Assembly (NCBI GenBank): GCA_013398055.1
Contig: VZRS01001740.1
Span: 62,001 to 126,000 of the forward strand
Direction of reading: 5' to 3'
DNA: 64,000 bases
Source of the DNA: Ifrita kowaldi
Taxonomy: Eukaryota > Chordata > Aves > Passeriformes > Cinclosomatidae
Shown here: positions 1 through 13,887 of the stretch, piece after piece
How the letters are laid out: each line of letters begins with the position of its first letter
How positions within the stretch are numbered: the first letter of the stretch is position 1
The notes under the pieces: model-generated
The model's database searches: none
Seen by the model: the letters and a program-made list of their open reading frames with translations, nothing else
Told to the model about the DNA's origin: nothing
Program-made: the position numbers and the translations under genes

Positions 1-2650
1 TTGTACTTCAGTTCTGTTATGAGAGAAAAGCATCCTTCTGAGAGATGGTATTTAAAATATATTGAACATAATATACACTATTTCTACTGCATAAAACAAT
101 AACTTAGTAAATGCTGCTGCTGAGTTATGTCTTTACTTGTGTGTTAGTACCTGGCAAGTATTTTTCCTTTGTTGATGCATTTCCTTTTAGACATGATGTT
201 ACGGGAGTTTGAGTATGTCTTAAATGGTTTTGAATCTGGTCTGTTGTTTCTGACACATTATTTTTCCTCTTGTGTAGCATCTCCTAAGTGTGCTTGATAG
301 ACCCAAAATCTGGGTCTGGTATTGTTTTCCTGGTGTTTCTGTTGTCTTTTCAATTCTTCATCACAAAGTTTGCAGCAATACTAAACAGTAGTGAAGAGAT
401 GTAAACCTGTATTAACTTGGCGATTTCACATGGAAATATTCTGTTATCAGGTGTTTAAAACCCTACAAATCACTTTACACATCTGAATATGATGATATTG
501 ATGGACTGGAATTCCACAGACCTGAAAGTCCATGTTATAGGACTTCACAGGATAATGCCTTCTGAAAAGAAACAAAAGAGAGGTTGGGGTTAGCTACCTG
601 TTCTGTGCATACATTTCTGAAAGCTCTTAGTGTGGATTCCTGCTAATATACAGCATGTTTAATATGCAGTGAAAGCAATAACAGTATCTCTGTTTTCAAC
701 TTGTTGTGAGTTTTCTGTCCTGTGCATTATGCTTTTGTGCACCATGGATTATCAAGATTTCTCTCCAGTTGGACACAGTGAAATATCCTTTGCTAGATAT
801 TCTATCAAAGCTTCCAAGTGTTTTTTTCAATGAGCAGTGGGCCCCTTTTTTAAGATTTTGCTCAGCAGTTCTGTCAGCTTTAATGGTAATGTGGCTGCTT
901 TAAAATCACCTTTCTCCTTTTGCTTCTCTGTTTATCAGTTTCTTGATTATAGTCTATATCTCTCGTATTTCCATTGGACTGATGGTTCATGTATTTTACC
1001 AAAACCAAATAATGTGCTGAGCTAGTGGACTGTTGGAACTCCTTTGAAATGCTGTGCCCATCCACTTATCTGCTTTATCTCAATTATGAGTAAGTTAATG
1101 CTGACTGAATAATTGGGTCTTACCAGTAAATACGTGCAACATGACCTCTCTCACGGCTTAAGAGTCACTGGCTCCTTTGGAACTCTTTAAAGTGCTTGGG
1201 TTATACTGCTTCAAACAGCACACAGTGATGAACTTGCAACATGGTGCTTTCCATGGAATGATTAATAAATGGCTCGTTATGTAAGCAGTAGACTCACCCA
1301 GATAATGGTGCAGGACAGTGGAACCATACTTGGACTGTAAAGCAGATCCTTCTGTCCAAAGCCTGAAACTTTGGATATGTCCCCATCACAGAGGGCAGCT
1401 TTACACATAAAGCTGGAGCTGGTTCTGAGTAAGCTGGTGTGTCTACAGAGAGCAGCTCAGTGCCATACAAAAACCTTGAGCCTTGACTGACACCAGCTCA
1501 GACTCCACTTTTGGTAACATACCCTACTTCCCAGTTAGAATAATTGCACAACAGAGCTCTACACTGAGGTGGCCACAATGCTGAGCCCTTGGCTAACTAG
1601 TTTTCAGTTAGAATAAGTACCTTGGAAAGTCTGTGCCCTGTGCTGCAGAGAGGTATTTTATTCTGCAATGCTTATATATTCTTTCATCTTGGTTTTTTGA
1701 GCATATATATCAGAAGGATATGGAATGAAAGTGTAAAACTTCCCTAACTAATCCAAATCTGCTTGTAATTTCAGACTTCAAATATTTCCTGGAATGCATC
1801 TCTAAAGGAACATGCTGCTCCATTTCAATGCTGATAAATAAGTAATTATTCTTCTTCCCCAGAAACAGCGTGGAGTAGGCTATCACAATCCTGGAAGGGC
1901 AGAGCCTGCCTTAATTTTATTAAGGTTGCAACCTGCTATCTCCTCAGTGCTCAGAACTGGTCTGTTCTCTGCTCTTTGCCCTGAAAATAGTACTGTAGTT
2001 GTGCTATACTCTGACATATATAGCACTTAAAAGATATAAAGGGTTGACCTTGACCTCAAGCCCTTAGAGGGAATCGAGCTTTAAGAAGTCACCTAAGGAA
2101 AGGTAAAAGAAGAATTTTAGCCCATTATCTTCTTTTTGAATTTTTTTATCAATATTTCAGGAGATACACTTACTGAATATCTTTCTAACGGTTGTATTTT
2201 ATGTGTGTTTATTTAATAAGCCAAGGGAGCCCATGGGTGCTTTGATGGTTTTGCGTAACTCTGCTTCTCTGTATTGAATATTTATTTTGACAGTGTCTCC
2301 CATTAACAATAAAACCTCTTTTCCTCTGCTTTTCCCCACCTAAGCTCTTTGTAATCAGCACAAATGACTGCAAGTTTTTTCCCATTTTTCAGGAAAAAAT
2401 TGCTGATACAGTACTGGATTACATGAAGTGTGTTAAAAAAATGTACTGGCAATGATTGACTTGCTTGCTGTTGTCACTTGTTATAAAACAAAACTAAACA
2501 AATTCTATCCAAATCTAGACAAGGTTTTTTAGTACAAAAACTATGTAACCATGATGTGTGATAATAAAGTCAACAGCAACACTGGAGTGCCTCGCTCCAG
2601 TAATAACTTTGCCTACAATAAGAAGTTCAGTAATAGTAAGTTTTTGTGGA

Positions 2651-2677
2651 GAGTGTGTGTGTATACGTGTGTGTGTG
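2651..2677. repeat. (GT)n microsatellite, interrupted
   Basis: gagtgtgtgtgtatacgtgt followed by gtgtgtg. Confidence 0.85.
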
Positions 2678-4904
2678 CAAATTGGTGTCACCTTGCAGCT
2701 GAGATCTCTGTCTCTGTGCTCTTAATTGTGGAGTTGCCTCTTCCCAGCTTTTGGCACTACTTCTTTGGTCACACGCTAAGATGACTCAATTCACTAACTG
2801 AGCAAAAATATGTGTGTGTTTGGCTTGAGTAAGTTCACAATGCAAGCAGACAAGTGCCAGAGTTAACAGAAGGTGAAAACAGTGTTTGATTAGACAAGGA
2901 AGATGGAGGAAAGAGGAAGTGGGATCTCTCCTTTTGAGTGCTGAAAAAATACTAATTTGTTTCCCTGTAATAAAAACCCATATTTAACTATACATGTAAA
3001 CTGCAAGTACAGTGATTATTCTGCAGAGTCAGTAGAGAGCATGTTCTAATGTGTGTTTCTCATTTCTTTAACTTGCGTGCTTGAGAATTTATAATACAAA
3101 TTTGCAGAATGGCACAATCAGTATTAAGAACAGGGCAGTTTGAATGCAGCTCTTCTTCTGGAGGAAAGTTACACATAAGTGTTCAGTTATTACAGTTAAA
3201 ATCTTGTATTTTCATCTACATCTAATGTATATAGCAATGCAAGTACTGCACTCACCAGCACCAATTGGTAATGAAAATAGGCATGAATTAAATGCCATTA
3301 GGCTGTATATTGCTAAACTCTGTTTCTAAAGAGTAAATACAGTTTGCCAGAAAAAAGGAAGAATGTCTGCTGGAGTCCCATTTCTAAAAATGATCTCCAG
3401 AACTTTTGTTTTTAATTTGTTTTTACAAATCATTTTCATGTCTGAAGTAGAGAAATATGCAGACCTTTCTTTGAGTAGCCCTATCACTGACAGCAGAATA
3501 ATAATCAGAAAATTCTGTCTAAATAGAGTGTGACTGTTCACTCAAATCTTGCTCAAATTTTGGCTGTCACACAGCTCATGCTAAGGCCATGCTGGGAGCA
3601 GTGCCATTAGCTCAAAATGAGGGCAACACGTAGGCAGGGTATGATTGGGCAGAAATGGCTAAAGGTCATTGTGCAGCCACTGTCACCCACAGCAAGTGAT
3701 CTCCTGAAGAATCCTGGCATTAGCAGTTGTCTGGAAGTTTCCTTAGAATCCAGTAAAAATGGATGGAAATAGACCAGAGTTCCAAATTGAAAGGTATAAA
3801 TACATCTGCTTAGCCCCCAAAAATCTGAGGTGGATCCAGCAGCAACTGGACTCCCAAAGTTTTCATGCTTCTTGGTGGAATACAGGGGGTGCCTGCATCA
3901 TGGGGAAGGAGGAAGGATAAATGTTCTCACCATCAGCTAGGTAACTACTTTATTCATAGGTGCATGAGTTGCAAGTTATGATTTAGAGACCATCTGAGTT
4001 AGAAACCTAATTAATTAAGTAATGAATTAGTGAATTCCTGTGTTATACTATTCTACATGAATGGGATTGAGCCCTTGTTTGTCATGTTTATTAATTTTCT
4101 TTCATGATGAGCTCATAAGGTTTGTTTTACAGAGTACATTTTCCCACACATCTGAGGGATCCAGACAGACAGTGACAGATGAGCTAGGAAGAACTCTGGG
4201 ACATTTGGCCTTACTTTAGAACAATCGCTAGCAAGTGAGGAAGAGTGGGCAAATGTTGCAGAGGGATGGAAATTTAGGTTGAAATGTGCTGGACAGATCT
4301 GTTTGAGCCTGACCAAGTCCCACTGTGTACTGGTGTGATATTGTGCCCTGGAGGGCAGATAGCCAGATAAGAATATATGGAACACTGCTGTTTCCATCAG
4401 TGGAATTACAGGTCAAATTCCAGTACTTCTAGGCAAATTCCTTTAGGGACAGCATGTCTGGAAAATCAGAAATATAAATTTAACAAAGAAGTTTTTAAAG
4501 TCATCTTATCTTTAAAACACTAACCTCCTCCTAGACTGATTTCACTTTCTGTGTGAGCCCAGATTCTCAGTATGTTAGATCAAAAAAAGATCTCTTGCCA
4601 GCAAGACTTTACTTTATCACCACTTCAATTTGCCATCCCATTGCTTCTCAAGCATAGTCCTTCGTGGAGGCATCAAGCTTCCCTGCAGTGTGACAACTGT
4701 CAGCAATGCAGCACGTTAATTGTTGCAGACAACCTAAAACATACATTCAGCATAAAATACAAACTGATATTTATAATTTTATTCAGTCTTTTTCTCCCTC
4801 TGGCCTAACCTCTTCTACTCCAAGCCATTTTTCATGGTATAAGTGTAGCTATAGGTGTTTCCCCAAAGCACTATATTCTGTCAATTCAGAACACTCAGTG
4901 TTGA

Positions 4905-4965
4905 ATTATTATAATTATTATTATTATTATTGTTATTATTATTATTGTTATTATTATTATATTAT
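4905..4965. repeat. (ATT)n microsatellite
   Basis: About 60 bp of ATT/TTA repeats interrupted twice by TGTT. It accounts for the poly-Tyr and poly-Ile runs in frames here, which are not genes. Confidence 0.95.
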
Positions 4966-5467
4966 CCAAACGTATGTACTTCAGGCATTTAAACTTAAAC
5001 CCCCCCCACCCAAAAAATGGTAGAGTGATTATAGCTTGACAATATGTTTTCCCTTGTACACCTCTGTGAGAGAGAAGCTTTAAAGCAGAACAATAATGGT
5101 TGAAGTTTGACATCTGCTTGTCTCAAGATGGCAAATAAATAAAGAAAATTCTGTCTTACTGGAATTTGAACAGGGATATGATGATTTACCTAATGGAAGA
5201 ATCTTGATTTCAAGGTTGCCAGTCCATTGTGTGCTATCAGATCAGGCAAAGTTTAATATACTACTTCCTGCCATGCACCAAGTCTGGTATGGGGAAAGAA
5301 TTTATGTGCTTGTGGAAAGGCAAATAAATGGAAGAACATTCCACTCATCCAGATGTACTTTTGGTACCTGGATTTATACCTGGAGTGAATTAGACACTGA
5401 AATAAAGACAACTTTGTAACTTTTTTTTTTCTGGTCACTGATATGAGCATAATAAAAGTAGTGCTAG

Positions 5468-5856
5468 TGAGTCCAGATAAGGGCCATGAAGATGATCAGA
5501 GACCTGGAGCAGCTCTCCTAAAAAAACAGGCTGAGAGAAATGGGGTTGTTCAGCTCTGAGAAGAGAAATCTTCAGAGAGAGCTTAGATCAGCCTTTCATT
5601 ATGTAAAGGAGGCTACAAGAAAGTTGGAGAGCAGCTTTTTCCCCATATTAGAAAAAAATTATTTCCTGTGAGGATGGTGAGGCACTGGAATTGCCCGGAG
5701 AAACTCTGGTTGCCCCATCCCTGGCAGTGTTCAAGGTCAGGTTGGATGGGGCTCTGAGCAACCTGGTCTAGTGCAAGATGTCCCTGCCCATGGCAGGGGG
5801 GTTGGAACAAGGTGATTTTAAGGTCTCTTCCAACCCAAACCATTCTATGATTCTAA
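5468..5856 (+). mobile_element. CR1 LINE, 3' fragment
   Basis: Matches the CR1 3' end: a stretch like ggccatgaagatgatcagag, then gctgagagaaatggggttgt, then gatggtgaggcactgg, then ttccaacccaaaccattcta and the terminal ATTCTATGATTCT-type tail near 5855. It is 5'-truncated and its reading frame is broken. Internally it jumps from ttggagagcagctttt to the gatggtgaggcactgg region, suggesting a small deletion. Confidence 0.9.
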
Positions 5857-7168
5857 ATTGCACACAAATTACAATAGTAATGTGTTTTATACATTTTGCA
5901 TTCAGAAAGGGGTCATATGCCTATATTTTACTTCAGAAACTCAAAAGTTTCAAAACTGGATGAATTGAAGGTGCATTTCTTAAGAGTGGTCCTACTCCAG
6001 ATATGCCCAGGCTTACAAGTTCTCCCACTTCAGCTAAGTTGGTAAGCTCTTGAAAATAAATACCAAAAGGTGTCCTTTCTTGATTGTTGTTGATGGAGCT
6101 GATAGATCAGCTGTCTACAGAAAAATGAAATAAAATGAAATAAAAATTACTAGATTTTAAATTGCCTAATTATAAAGCCTGTCCTCACCTATTGGTTACA
6201 AATCACTTTCATAACTATTATACATGTATAACTTTCTGTAACTGTTGCAATGCCATAATTGTACTGGTTATCCAGTTACCATGAAGTCTGTATGACAGGT
6301 AGGACAGCAGTTTCAATCAGTCTAAAGTATGTTTTGTTCTGGTGCAAGTATGAACATATATATGACTAAACTATGTCAGATTTATTCATACCAGTTAATT
6401 CTGTTCCTTTTACAGATTTAGAAGGAAATTAAGTTGTAGTATCAGACCATGTATTTTTCCATGTATTGTTAGGTTAAAACTTTAACATATCCTGCCATAT
6501 TGTACTTGAGATTTCATGTCCCCTCTTCGTTATTTAGCCCATCAGCTATTTTCAAGTTTCAGAGGATAAGAACAAGATAAGGAAGAGAATGAAAAGAGTC
6601 AACAGAAAGAGCAAGGAAGGCCTAAATGCTTACATGTAAGTGTAAGAGTGAGTGAACACAGTGCATCTTGAAGGGAGCCACGCCTAGATGGGACAAGGTC
6701 AGTATTCCAAAATTTCAGAAACTACTTGAGTTTTAAAAAGAGTAATAGAGCTGAAGGCAGTACACCAAATGGGGTATCACAAGAGACTAGAAGCAATGAC
6801 AGTTATGAATCCCATTGTATTTGGGGAAATTTTTGCCCAGGAACTCATTCTGCAAGTCTGTAAAGGAATTGCAGTTCAGGAGAATGAGAAACTCTAAAAC
6901 TAGTGGCAGGTGTTGAGTTCTAACAAAACTTATTTTAATAGGAACAAGTCAGAGAAGCCAGTTCTTTAGCTTAGTTTGACCCTGTCAATCAGTGAAACAT
7001 GATAGAAAGGGAGTCTAAAGTCAGAGTTTTCTTAAAGGAAATGGGAAATTGGTGTATATCTGTAAGACTTTTTGCCCTAAAACTTTATCGAATAGTTTTG
7101 CTTTCTGTTCTTCAAATTAGTTTAATCTTGTACCCTAAAGATGATAATGCATGTGGACTATTGCAATT

Positions 7169-7246
7169 AAAAACCAACAACAAATAAACAAAACCAAAAC
7201 AAACAAACAAAACCCCCCAAACCAACAAACAAACCCCAAACAAACT
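7169..7246. repeat. A/C-rich low-complexity, (AAAC)n-like
   Basis: Irregular AAAC and CAAA units with short C runs. No terminal element is attached that I recognise. Confidence 0.85.
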
Positions 7247-9096
7247 AATTCAGATTTAATAGAAAAAGAATTGAAACACCTACACTGTCTTTCTGGTAAC
7301 AGAGAAGCAAATTTTTATTCATGGCAGGAGAATTTTTATGGGTCGATGAGTTTCAAAGTGAAAACCAACAAAACAAAAAGTAAGGCAAATTTCTCAATGC
7401 TAAGGTATCTGGCTAAGTTTGGAAAAAAAACTTAGTTGTATCAATACTTTTAGAATTCCAACTATTTCATGGGTTCTAGTGGAGTATGCAACCTTTTATA
7501 AGCTTTTTCTTTTATTTTTCAATAATTATTAAGATTTTGAAAACTATTTTTTGACAATTTTTACATATAATAAAATAAAGTCCAGCATATAAATTCTTTT
7601 GAGGTTATTTATATGAAATAAATAAAAGGAGCAGAGCAAGTATGCTTTTCTTCCCTCTAAGCCTTATTTGATCACCCTTTTCCAGGGTGTGAATACTGCC
7701 TTCTCTTTCTTTGCTTACAACTAGGTAAAATAAGGAATTACAAAGAAGCAGTAAATCTAAATTATATAGAAAAGAAGAATAAGTACCATAAGGAAAGTGC
7801 CCGGTCTTGTGGATAATGTCCACATAAACTCAGTTGGAGATTCAGTTCCCTGGTGACTTATCTGGACTAGGCACTTAAAAAAGTAATTGTGGAAGAAAGA
7901 CTATCTCATACACAATTTCATTTCTTTCTGTGTGCAGGCAACCTTCCATGGCAACATTCACAACCCTCTCAAAGCACGGAGACAGACAGAAAACATGGAA
8001 GAGAAGCAGCCTAAGCCTCACATCAGACGTGCCACAAGGTGATGGGCAATGCTACTGATTGAGTAGTAAATTATTACCCCCTTGAAGCAATGAGGAAACA
8101 ATGTATTTAAGTTTGGCCCCTGAGGTGTGGCCCTGGGACACATTACCTCCTGTGACTCCCACTGGAAGGTTAAACACCAACCTTTGCTTAGGGCTGTGCC
8201 CAAGAGTAACTTTTGGAAGCAAATTCAGGCTGTTATTTCTGCTCTTAGCTGTATACAGTCAGCCAAGAAATGGAGTGGTGGCCCTGTCTTCTACTGTGAG
8301 GATGCAAAGTAAAGCCTGACCAGTATTCAGATATTCTTGAATCAATTTTGCATCATTGTACCTGGTTGTAGGTGAAATGTTGTGGCTTCTGGAGCTCTAG
8401 TTTCATAAAGATGCAGATGACATTTAGTTTCACTGCATAATTTTTTGGCTGCTTTGGCTTTCCCAGAGGTGGGCTAAGCTTTGAATGTCAAAGAGGCAGA
8501 TAACCGATGCAAAATGATGGTGGTAGCCTGGGCTGCAGAAAACTTTCTGTTTATAAGACATATTCTCTAAAGGATTGTATATTCATTAAAGCATTTGTGA
8601 TTTGGGTGATGGGCTTTCGATTCTGCTCTGCTTCCTGTAGAAGTATGTATGTAGAAGTATGAACAACATACTTGGTTGTGGAGGCTAAACATAATTTAGT
8701 ATCTTGACTTCTTCAGTACAGTATTTTCTCAGATTTTAATTTGGCTGCCAATGTGGATGTTGTAGTATATCTTAGTGCCATTATATAATGCGGTTCATTA
8801 ATACATCATGTATGGGGGCAATGCTTCTAGGAATTTTTGATTGATTCTATACGTGGCCAAATAAAGCTCAAGAATAATGTGAATGCATTCTACCCATGCT
8901 ATTTGTTACTTAGAGTATTCAGTAATAATTTCTTCTTTGCCATAATTTTCTACAAGGTTTCTGTGGGACATTTCTACGTTATAGGAGTTTTACTGTGTAA
9001 AATATGTCTGCCTGAAACTAGGAAGCGTATATAGGCTTCTGACTTGCTTCAGCACTCGTTTTGTCCTGCTTATTCTGTATTTCAAAGCTACTGTAT

Positions 9097-9246
9097 AGCT
9101 TGGGGCAGGCATTAGGAAGTCCTACATCTTAATATCTGCAGTATCACTGGCAATTTGGTGGATATCCTAAGCTTGGGGCAGGCATTAGTAAGTCCTACAT
9201 CTTAATGTCTGCAGTATCACTGGCAATTTGGTGGATGTCCTAAGCT
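9097..9246. repeat. 73-bp tandem duplication
   Basis: The unit starting agcttggggcaggcattag occurs at 9097-9169 and 9170-9242, with agct of a third copy at 9243-9246. I count three mismatches between the two full copies. No flanking mobile element is visible. Confidence 0.95.
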
Positions 9247-9406
9247 GATGGTCACTGAAAGCAGTGGAGTGCCTACTCTGTATTTTTCAGTTTGAACATC
9301 TCTACCAGGTGTAGTTGTTAAGCTTTGAGCACATAGTAAATATTTTTCATGAGAAGCAGGCTGGAGAGAATTTCACATGATGTCATGTGTTCTGATACTA
9401 ACAATT

Positions 9407-9478
9407 AAGGAACTTACGGGATACAAAGAGATACAATCAATAAAGGAACTTACAGGATACAAATAGATATAATCAATA
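9407..9478. repeat. 36-bp tandem duplication
   Basis: aaggaacttacgggatacaa (from 9407) repeats as aaggaacttacaggatacaa (from 9443), each continuing into a gat-rich segment ending caat. A few substitutions separate the copies. Confidence 0.9.
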
Positions 9479-12400
9479 TGAAAATGAGCATCCCAGAACT
9501 TCCTGCAAGTCATTACTGAGCCTCCACATGTATTACTTCAGTTAGTTTATTCAGAGAGAGATTCCCAGGTAGGAGCCAAAGGTCATAAAATGGCCCTTTG
9601 CTCTCCCTGGTTAATAATAGGCTATGGCCCATAGAACTCCCTGATTCATTGACAACATTAATATTCCAGTGTCCTGAAATACAGAAAGTAATGAAGTGGT
9701 AAACAACTCTGCACAGTGGTAGGTGATAACACACAAAGAGAGACACGTTCCTAATGGGAATATCCAAGCACTGGTCTTTTACAGCAGCTGGAGAACAATT
9801 TCCTACTCTTTTATCTCACTTTGACGTCAAAATAATTCTTAAAAAACTAAGTACCCCCATTTGGCAAATGGTCTTTATAGGAAGTCTGCCCACAAATATA
9901 AAAGGGTGGGACTGAATGACAAATATGTATATCTTGTACCAGTTTGTGCGGATTTGCTAAAATACCAGCAGAGACCCACACAAAAAGGAACTGTAAATTG
10001 TCTGTTAACAATCCTGTCACAAGGAAGAATGTGTATGTGTCTACAAAATGAGAGTAATTTTTAGAAGTGGCCCACTCCACAAGAGCCTTCATAACAGCTA
10101 AATGTGGTTTAACAACAAAGGCACTATGGTTTAGTGTCCTCCTTTGGTAAGTTACTGACCAGTTACTAATGAGTACTGAAAGAACACATTGCATGTGCCC
10201 ATCTTTATTCAAGGGTCTGGGTACTAACTTTAAGAAATGCAGTGATGTGTTTTGTCTGGTTTATGTGTGCTTTTGTTCCTGTAGTAGTAATGCACTGAAG
10301 TGTTTTCCTCCTGGGCACAGTATAAATACAACCATAAATGTTCTGTACAAGTAATTCCCACTTGTTTGTTGATGAATGGTTCACAGGAGTAAGACACCTG
10401 GGCACTGGAGATGAAATACAGCACAGGACCCAAATAGATAGACTCTGCTTGTGCCAGAGTGCAGTTCTGCTGTCTGCACCCAACATTGCTGGAAGCAGAT
10501 GTGTTAAGCAGCACAGTGCAGGGATACAGTGAGAGTTCTGAGCAGCATTAACTCATCCAGTTTGTTTGGCCTTGGAAGCCAGAAAGTGACAGCAGCAGCC
10601 CTGGAGCAGTGCAAGGTGAAGGCTCACTTCAGGAAGCTGATCCCAGTGAGATGCAGAGCACTGGCAGTTGCTTTCCTGTGCCCCAGAGTCAGAAACCACA
10701 GCCTGAAACTGCACTGGTGTTACATGGTGTTCTAAAGCAAGCAGCTGTGTGTCTTGTCTCTCTGACAGTAACTATTTTTTCCTTTTCCTTTTTGCAAATG
10801 TAAAAGCACTCATCAATATTTCTGTATCTCTGTTCGGCAGTTTGAGAAAATGTTCCTCCTTCTCAGTTGCAGATTCCCCCAGCACACCTACATAAATGTC
10901 AAGACACTTTCACACATTATTTTAAGGTAAAGGTTTGCGTGTACATGAATACCAACATCAATGTGCTTTAATTTGTCTGGGCTTATTGGAGCCAAAAGAT
11001 TTGATTTGAAGTAATTCACTCAAAATCTCAGTCTGATTAGAATATTTCCATAATATCCATCTAAAGTTGTTTTAAAAGATTTGTTTACTTAGATTGTAGT
11101 TATTTGAGCTCTTAATCTGTTAAAGCAACAGGTGGGAATCATTACCACTGAAAAAGGCTTAAGTGAATGGTTCTTAGTGCTATTTCATTTCTCTTGTAGC
11201 AGACCATGTACACATCCCTCTTTCTTCAGTGGCAGTAATTTCTTTATCTACTGCTATTTTTCAAGATTCTGACTTGACTATGATGAATAGGAGATGTCAG
11301 ATGAATAGGAGGAGTCTCAGGAATAACAAAGTTCGCTTCTGGAAAAGCAAAAACATACTGCAGGCTTTGCCTAAGGAAATTTAAGATAGTTTTAAAAAGA
11401 AAAGCCATTAGACTGAAATGGATGGGTGAACAGTGACTAGCAAATATCTGTACTTAGTATTGTTTATACTGTAAGACCCCTTTTTATTTGATCAGTGAGT
11501 AGTAGAAAAAAAATAATTTTAATTTTCTAATGTTATTGTTCTCATTACAATATTCAGTTTACAATTTTTAATAATCATATAAAATTCATCCTTTCATTGT
11601 CTTGATCCCTTTATTATTGATGCTGTCCTGTTTTTGTTTTATTTTGTTCTTGTCTAGAAATGGTTTACTCATGTAATTTTTTCTGTCCAAAAAATGTCTA
11701 CCTGACAAGACCAGATTGTTGGGATAGCTGTGATACTCAGGTATGCAATTTGAACTATTCTGGGAGTGGCAGCTAAAAGGAGTTTGAACAACAATGCTTG
11801 CTAAAGACGAGTCCTCATGGCTATGAGTAAACCAGCAGAGAAATCCCAAATGCAAGTAAACCATTCACAAAATTCAATGAAGTGTGTGAATGGGATGGCT
11901 AAATTATCTTGCTTTCATTAATAGCTGCTCTTAATGGACTCCTGAGCTACCTTAGATATGAACCACAGCTGTAGAAGAAGCAGTCAGCAAAGCCTGCTTG
12001 TCTAATGCATACAGAAACATTTCAGTTCCAGGAGGATATTAAATAGAGGAGAAAGATGGGATGGAAATGGTATCAGCTATTGCTGGTAAGAAATCAAGGA
12101 CTGGGAAATTCAGTAAGAAGCCATTTTCCTATACAACAGCATGTTCATCCACCCTCTTGAAAATAATGAAGTTACAGTAAGCTCAAATTAATATAAAAAA
12201 GAAAGAATCAAAGATGTATGTATTGACTTTTGAAGAAGACTTTCCTTCCTGTAGAATATCAGAAGTAGCATGCAACTTTTCTTAATAGAAGACTAGTTCT
12301 GGATTACTGAATCCTGCTTGTGACTTTAAAAGAAAGTATAATTTCTTGGATCTGAAGAGAGTTTGCATGGATGGCATGATTCATCAAACCTGCCAAGATA

Positions 12401-13530
12401 TTCACCTCCTCATTTACATTCATGAGAAAGTAAAATTAACCAAAAAAAGAGATTTTTTGTTACTCCTCTCCCCCATCAAAGTCTGATAATGTTATATGCT
12501 CCTTCAGCTACAGAACTGTAATAACTGGACGATAGTATCACAAATCTTACAGTGATAGGGAACAGCAAAACCCATTTCTTCCTGTTGTGCCTGCCTCTGT
12601 TCTCAGCTTCAGTCTCTGGCATTGCAAAATCTACCATCCAATGACCTACTGAGAGGCAGGAGATCCATTCCAGATACAAGAATCTGTATAAAGCTGCTTC
12701 CCAGCGAGATCGAATTATGGAGAGTCATCAAGACATGAAGTGTGTGCCAGGACCATGGTCCCTAGGCCACCACACACACCTCTTTCCATTTCAGGATATT
12801 TTCTTGCTGTCCCAAGTAAAGTTTCACTGTGTTTTTGTTTTGCCCGGTGTTCATCATGTCCCTGTTTTTCATCTCAGGTTTTTCCAATTTTCTTCACTAC
12901 TCACACTGCTTGTACTTTGCTTATACTTAATACCTGAAAACCAGGTTTCTGACTTTCTCTCATTTGTATCTCCTCTCATTCTTAGAAGTTTTTTAAATGA
13001 GTATCCTGTGGCTACATCTTGACGGCAAAACCTGGAGTCATTCATGCTGAGAACCATCCCTAAAACCTGGGATGTGTGAAAATGAGAATAATTATATTCA
13101 CAGTTAGTCCCATATGTCCAGGCTGACAAAACCTGAAATGCCAGCAAAACCTTGCCAGCTCTTACTGTACTGTGTAGTTATTTAATTGTTAAATAATGAT
13201 GACACTGTGATCATTTCTGCATCCGTATCTCATTGAGATGTTTCACTATTCGTAGGTGATGCGCTGTGGTTTTTCTGTGTATGAGGAGATGCAAAAGAAG
13301 AGGAAGCTTACACCTCAACTTTCCTTGGCAGAGAGGAATATGCAGTGTTCTCTTTTCCTGGGATCTCTTGAAGAAGTTTCATAGACACTTCTCACTCACT
13401 GGCAAATCCTCTTCATACTACAGCTTGTAATAAACCTTTCAGTGAAACAAAAATTTGTCGGAAAATATTGATTTCTTGATGCAGAACGTCAGTTGGCTTT
13501 TTCTTCTTTGGCACTGAAAGTCCTGGGAGT

Positions 13531-13887
13531 CTAATTTCCCTCTGCACTCTGGGGATCATGAAGTGTTGGTGTAGGTTTCATGCGTCTGTGGCTTCTGGGC
13601 AGCCTGCAGATGGGGTCTACCCTGAACACAGGTTTTGATGCCCGCACAGGTTTCCCAGAGAAATTGTTATTCCTGTCAATCCTGATTATTAATTTGTTAG
13701 AAGAATACTGATAGCTAGTGAACTTTAAATTCCTTGAGCAGCTGCAAGGCACCTGGGGCACTTTCCTTACAGCTTCAGGTTCTGGGAATACAAGTAACTG
13801 AAGAGAATGGCAGACCTTTTCCAGCAATACGTAAACAAGAGTAAGCAAACTGCTTTCTGGGGAACTTGACAACTCCTTGTACTTCAC
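13531..13887 (-). other. Unassigned minus-strand open frame, 118 codons
   Basis: I do not recognise this. The frame has a basic C-terminal half (for example KPVFRVDPICRLPRSHRRMK) and ends in a stop at 13531. Just upstream on the minus strand, gttctgaagcag|gtgtgaag could act as a weak splice acceptor, so a terminal exon is conceivable. There is no ATG-context support, no visible partner exon and no conserved motif. It may well be a chance open frame in intergenic DNA. Confidence 0.12.

Larger units (their letters stand above)
1..5467. other. Upstream intergenic, no gene recognised
   Basis: AT-rich single-copy-looking sequence with scattered short open frames and no coherent exon, tRNA or recognisable mobile element. 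The only simple repeats I saw are listed separately. Confidence 0.6.

Noticed and set aside
4706..5113. Frames with poly-Tyr or poly-Ile runs
   Set aside because: Translation of the (ATT)n microsatellite.
9513..10212. Two consecutive minus-strand frames (9513-9767, 9847-10212)
   Set aside because: I considered a broken gene or viral remnant, but no motif, splice structure or repeat boundary supports it.
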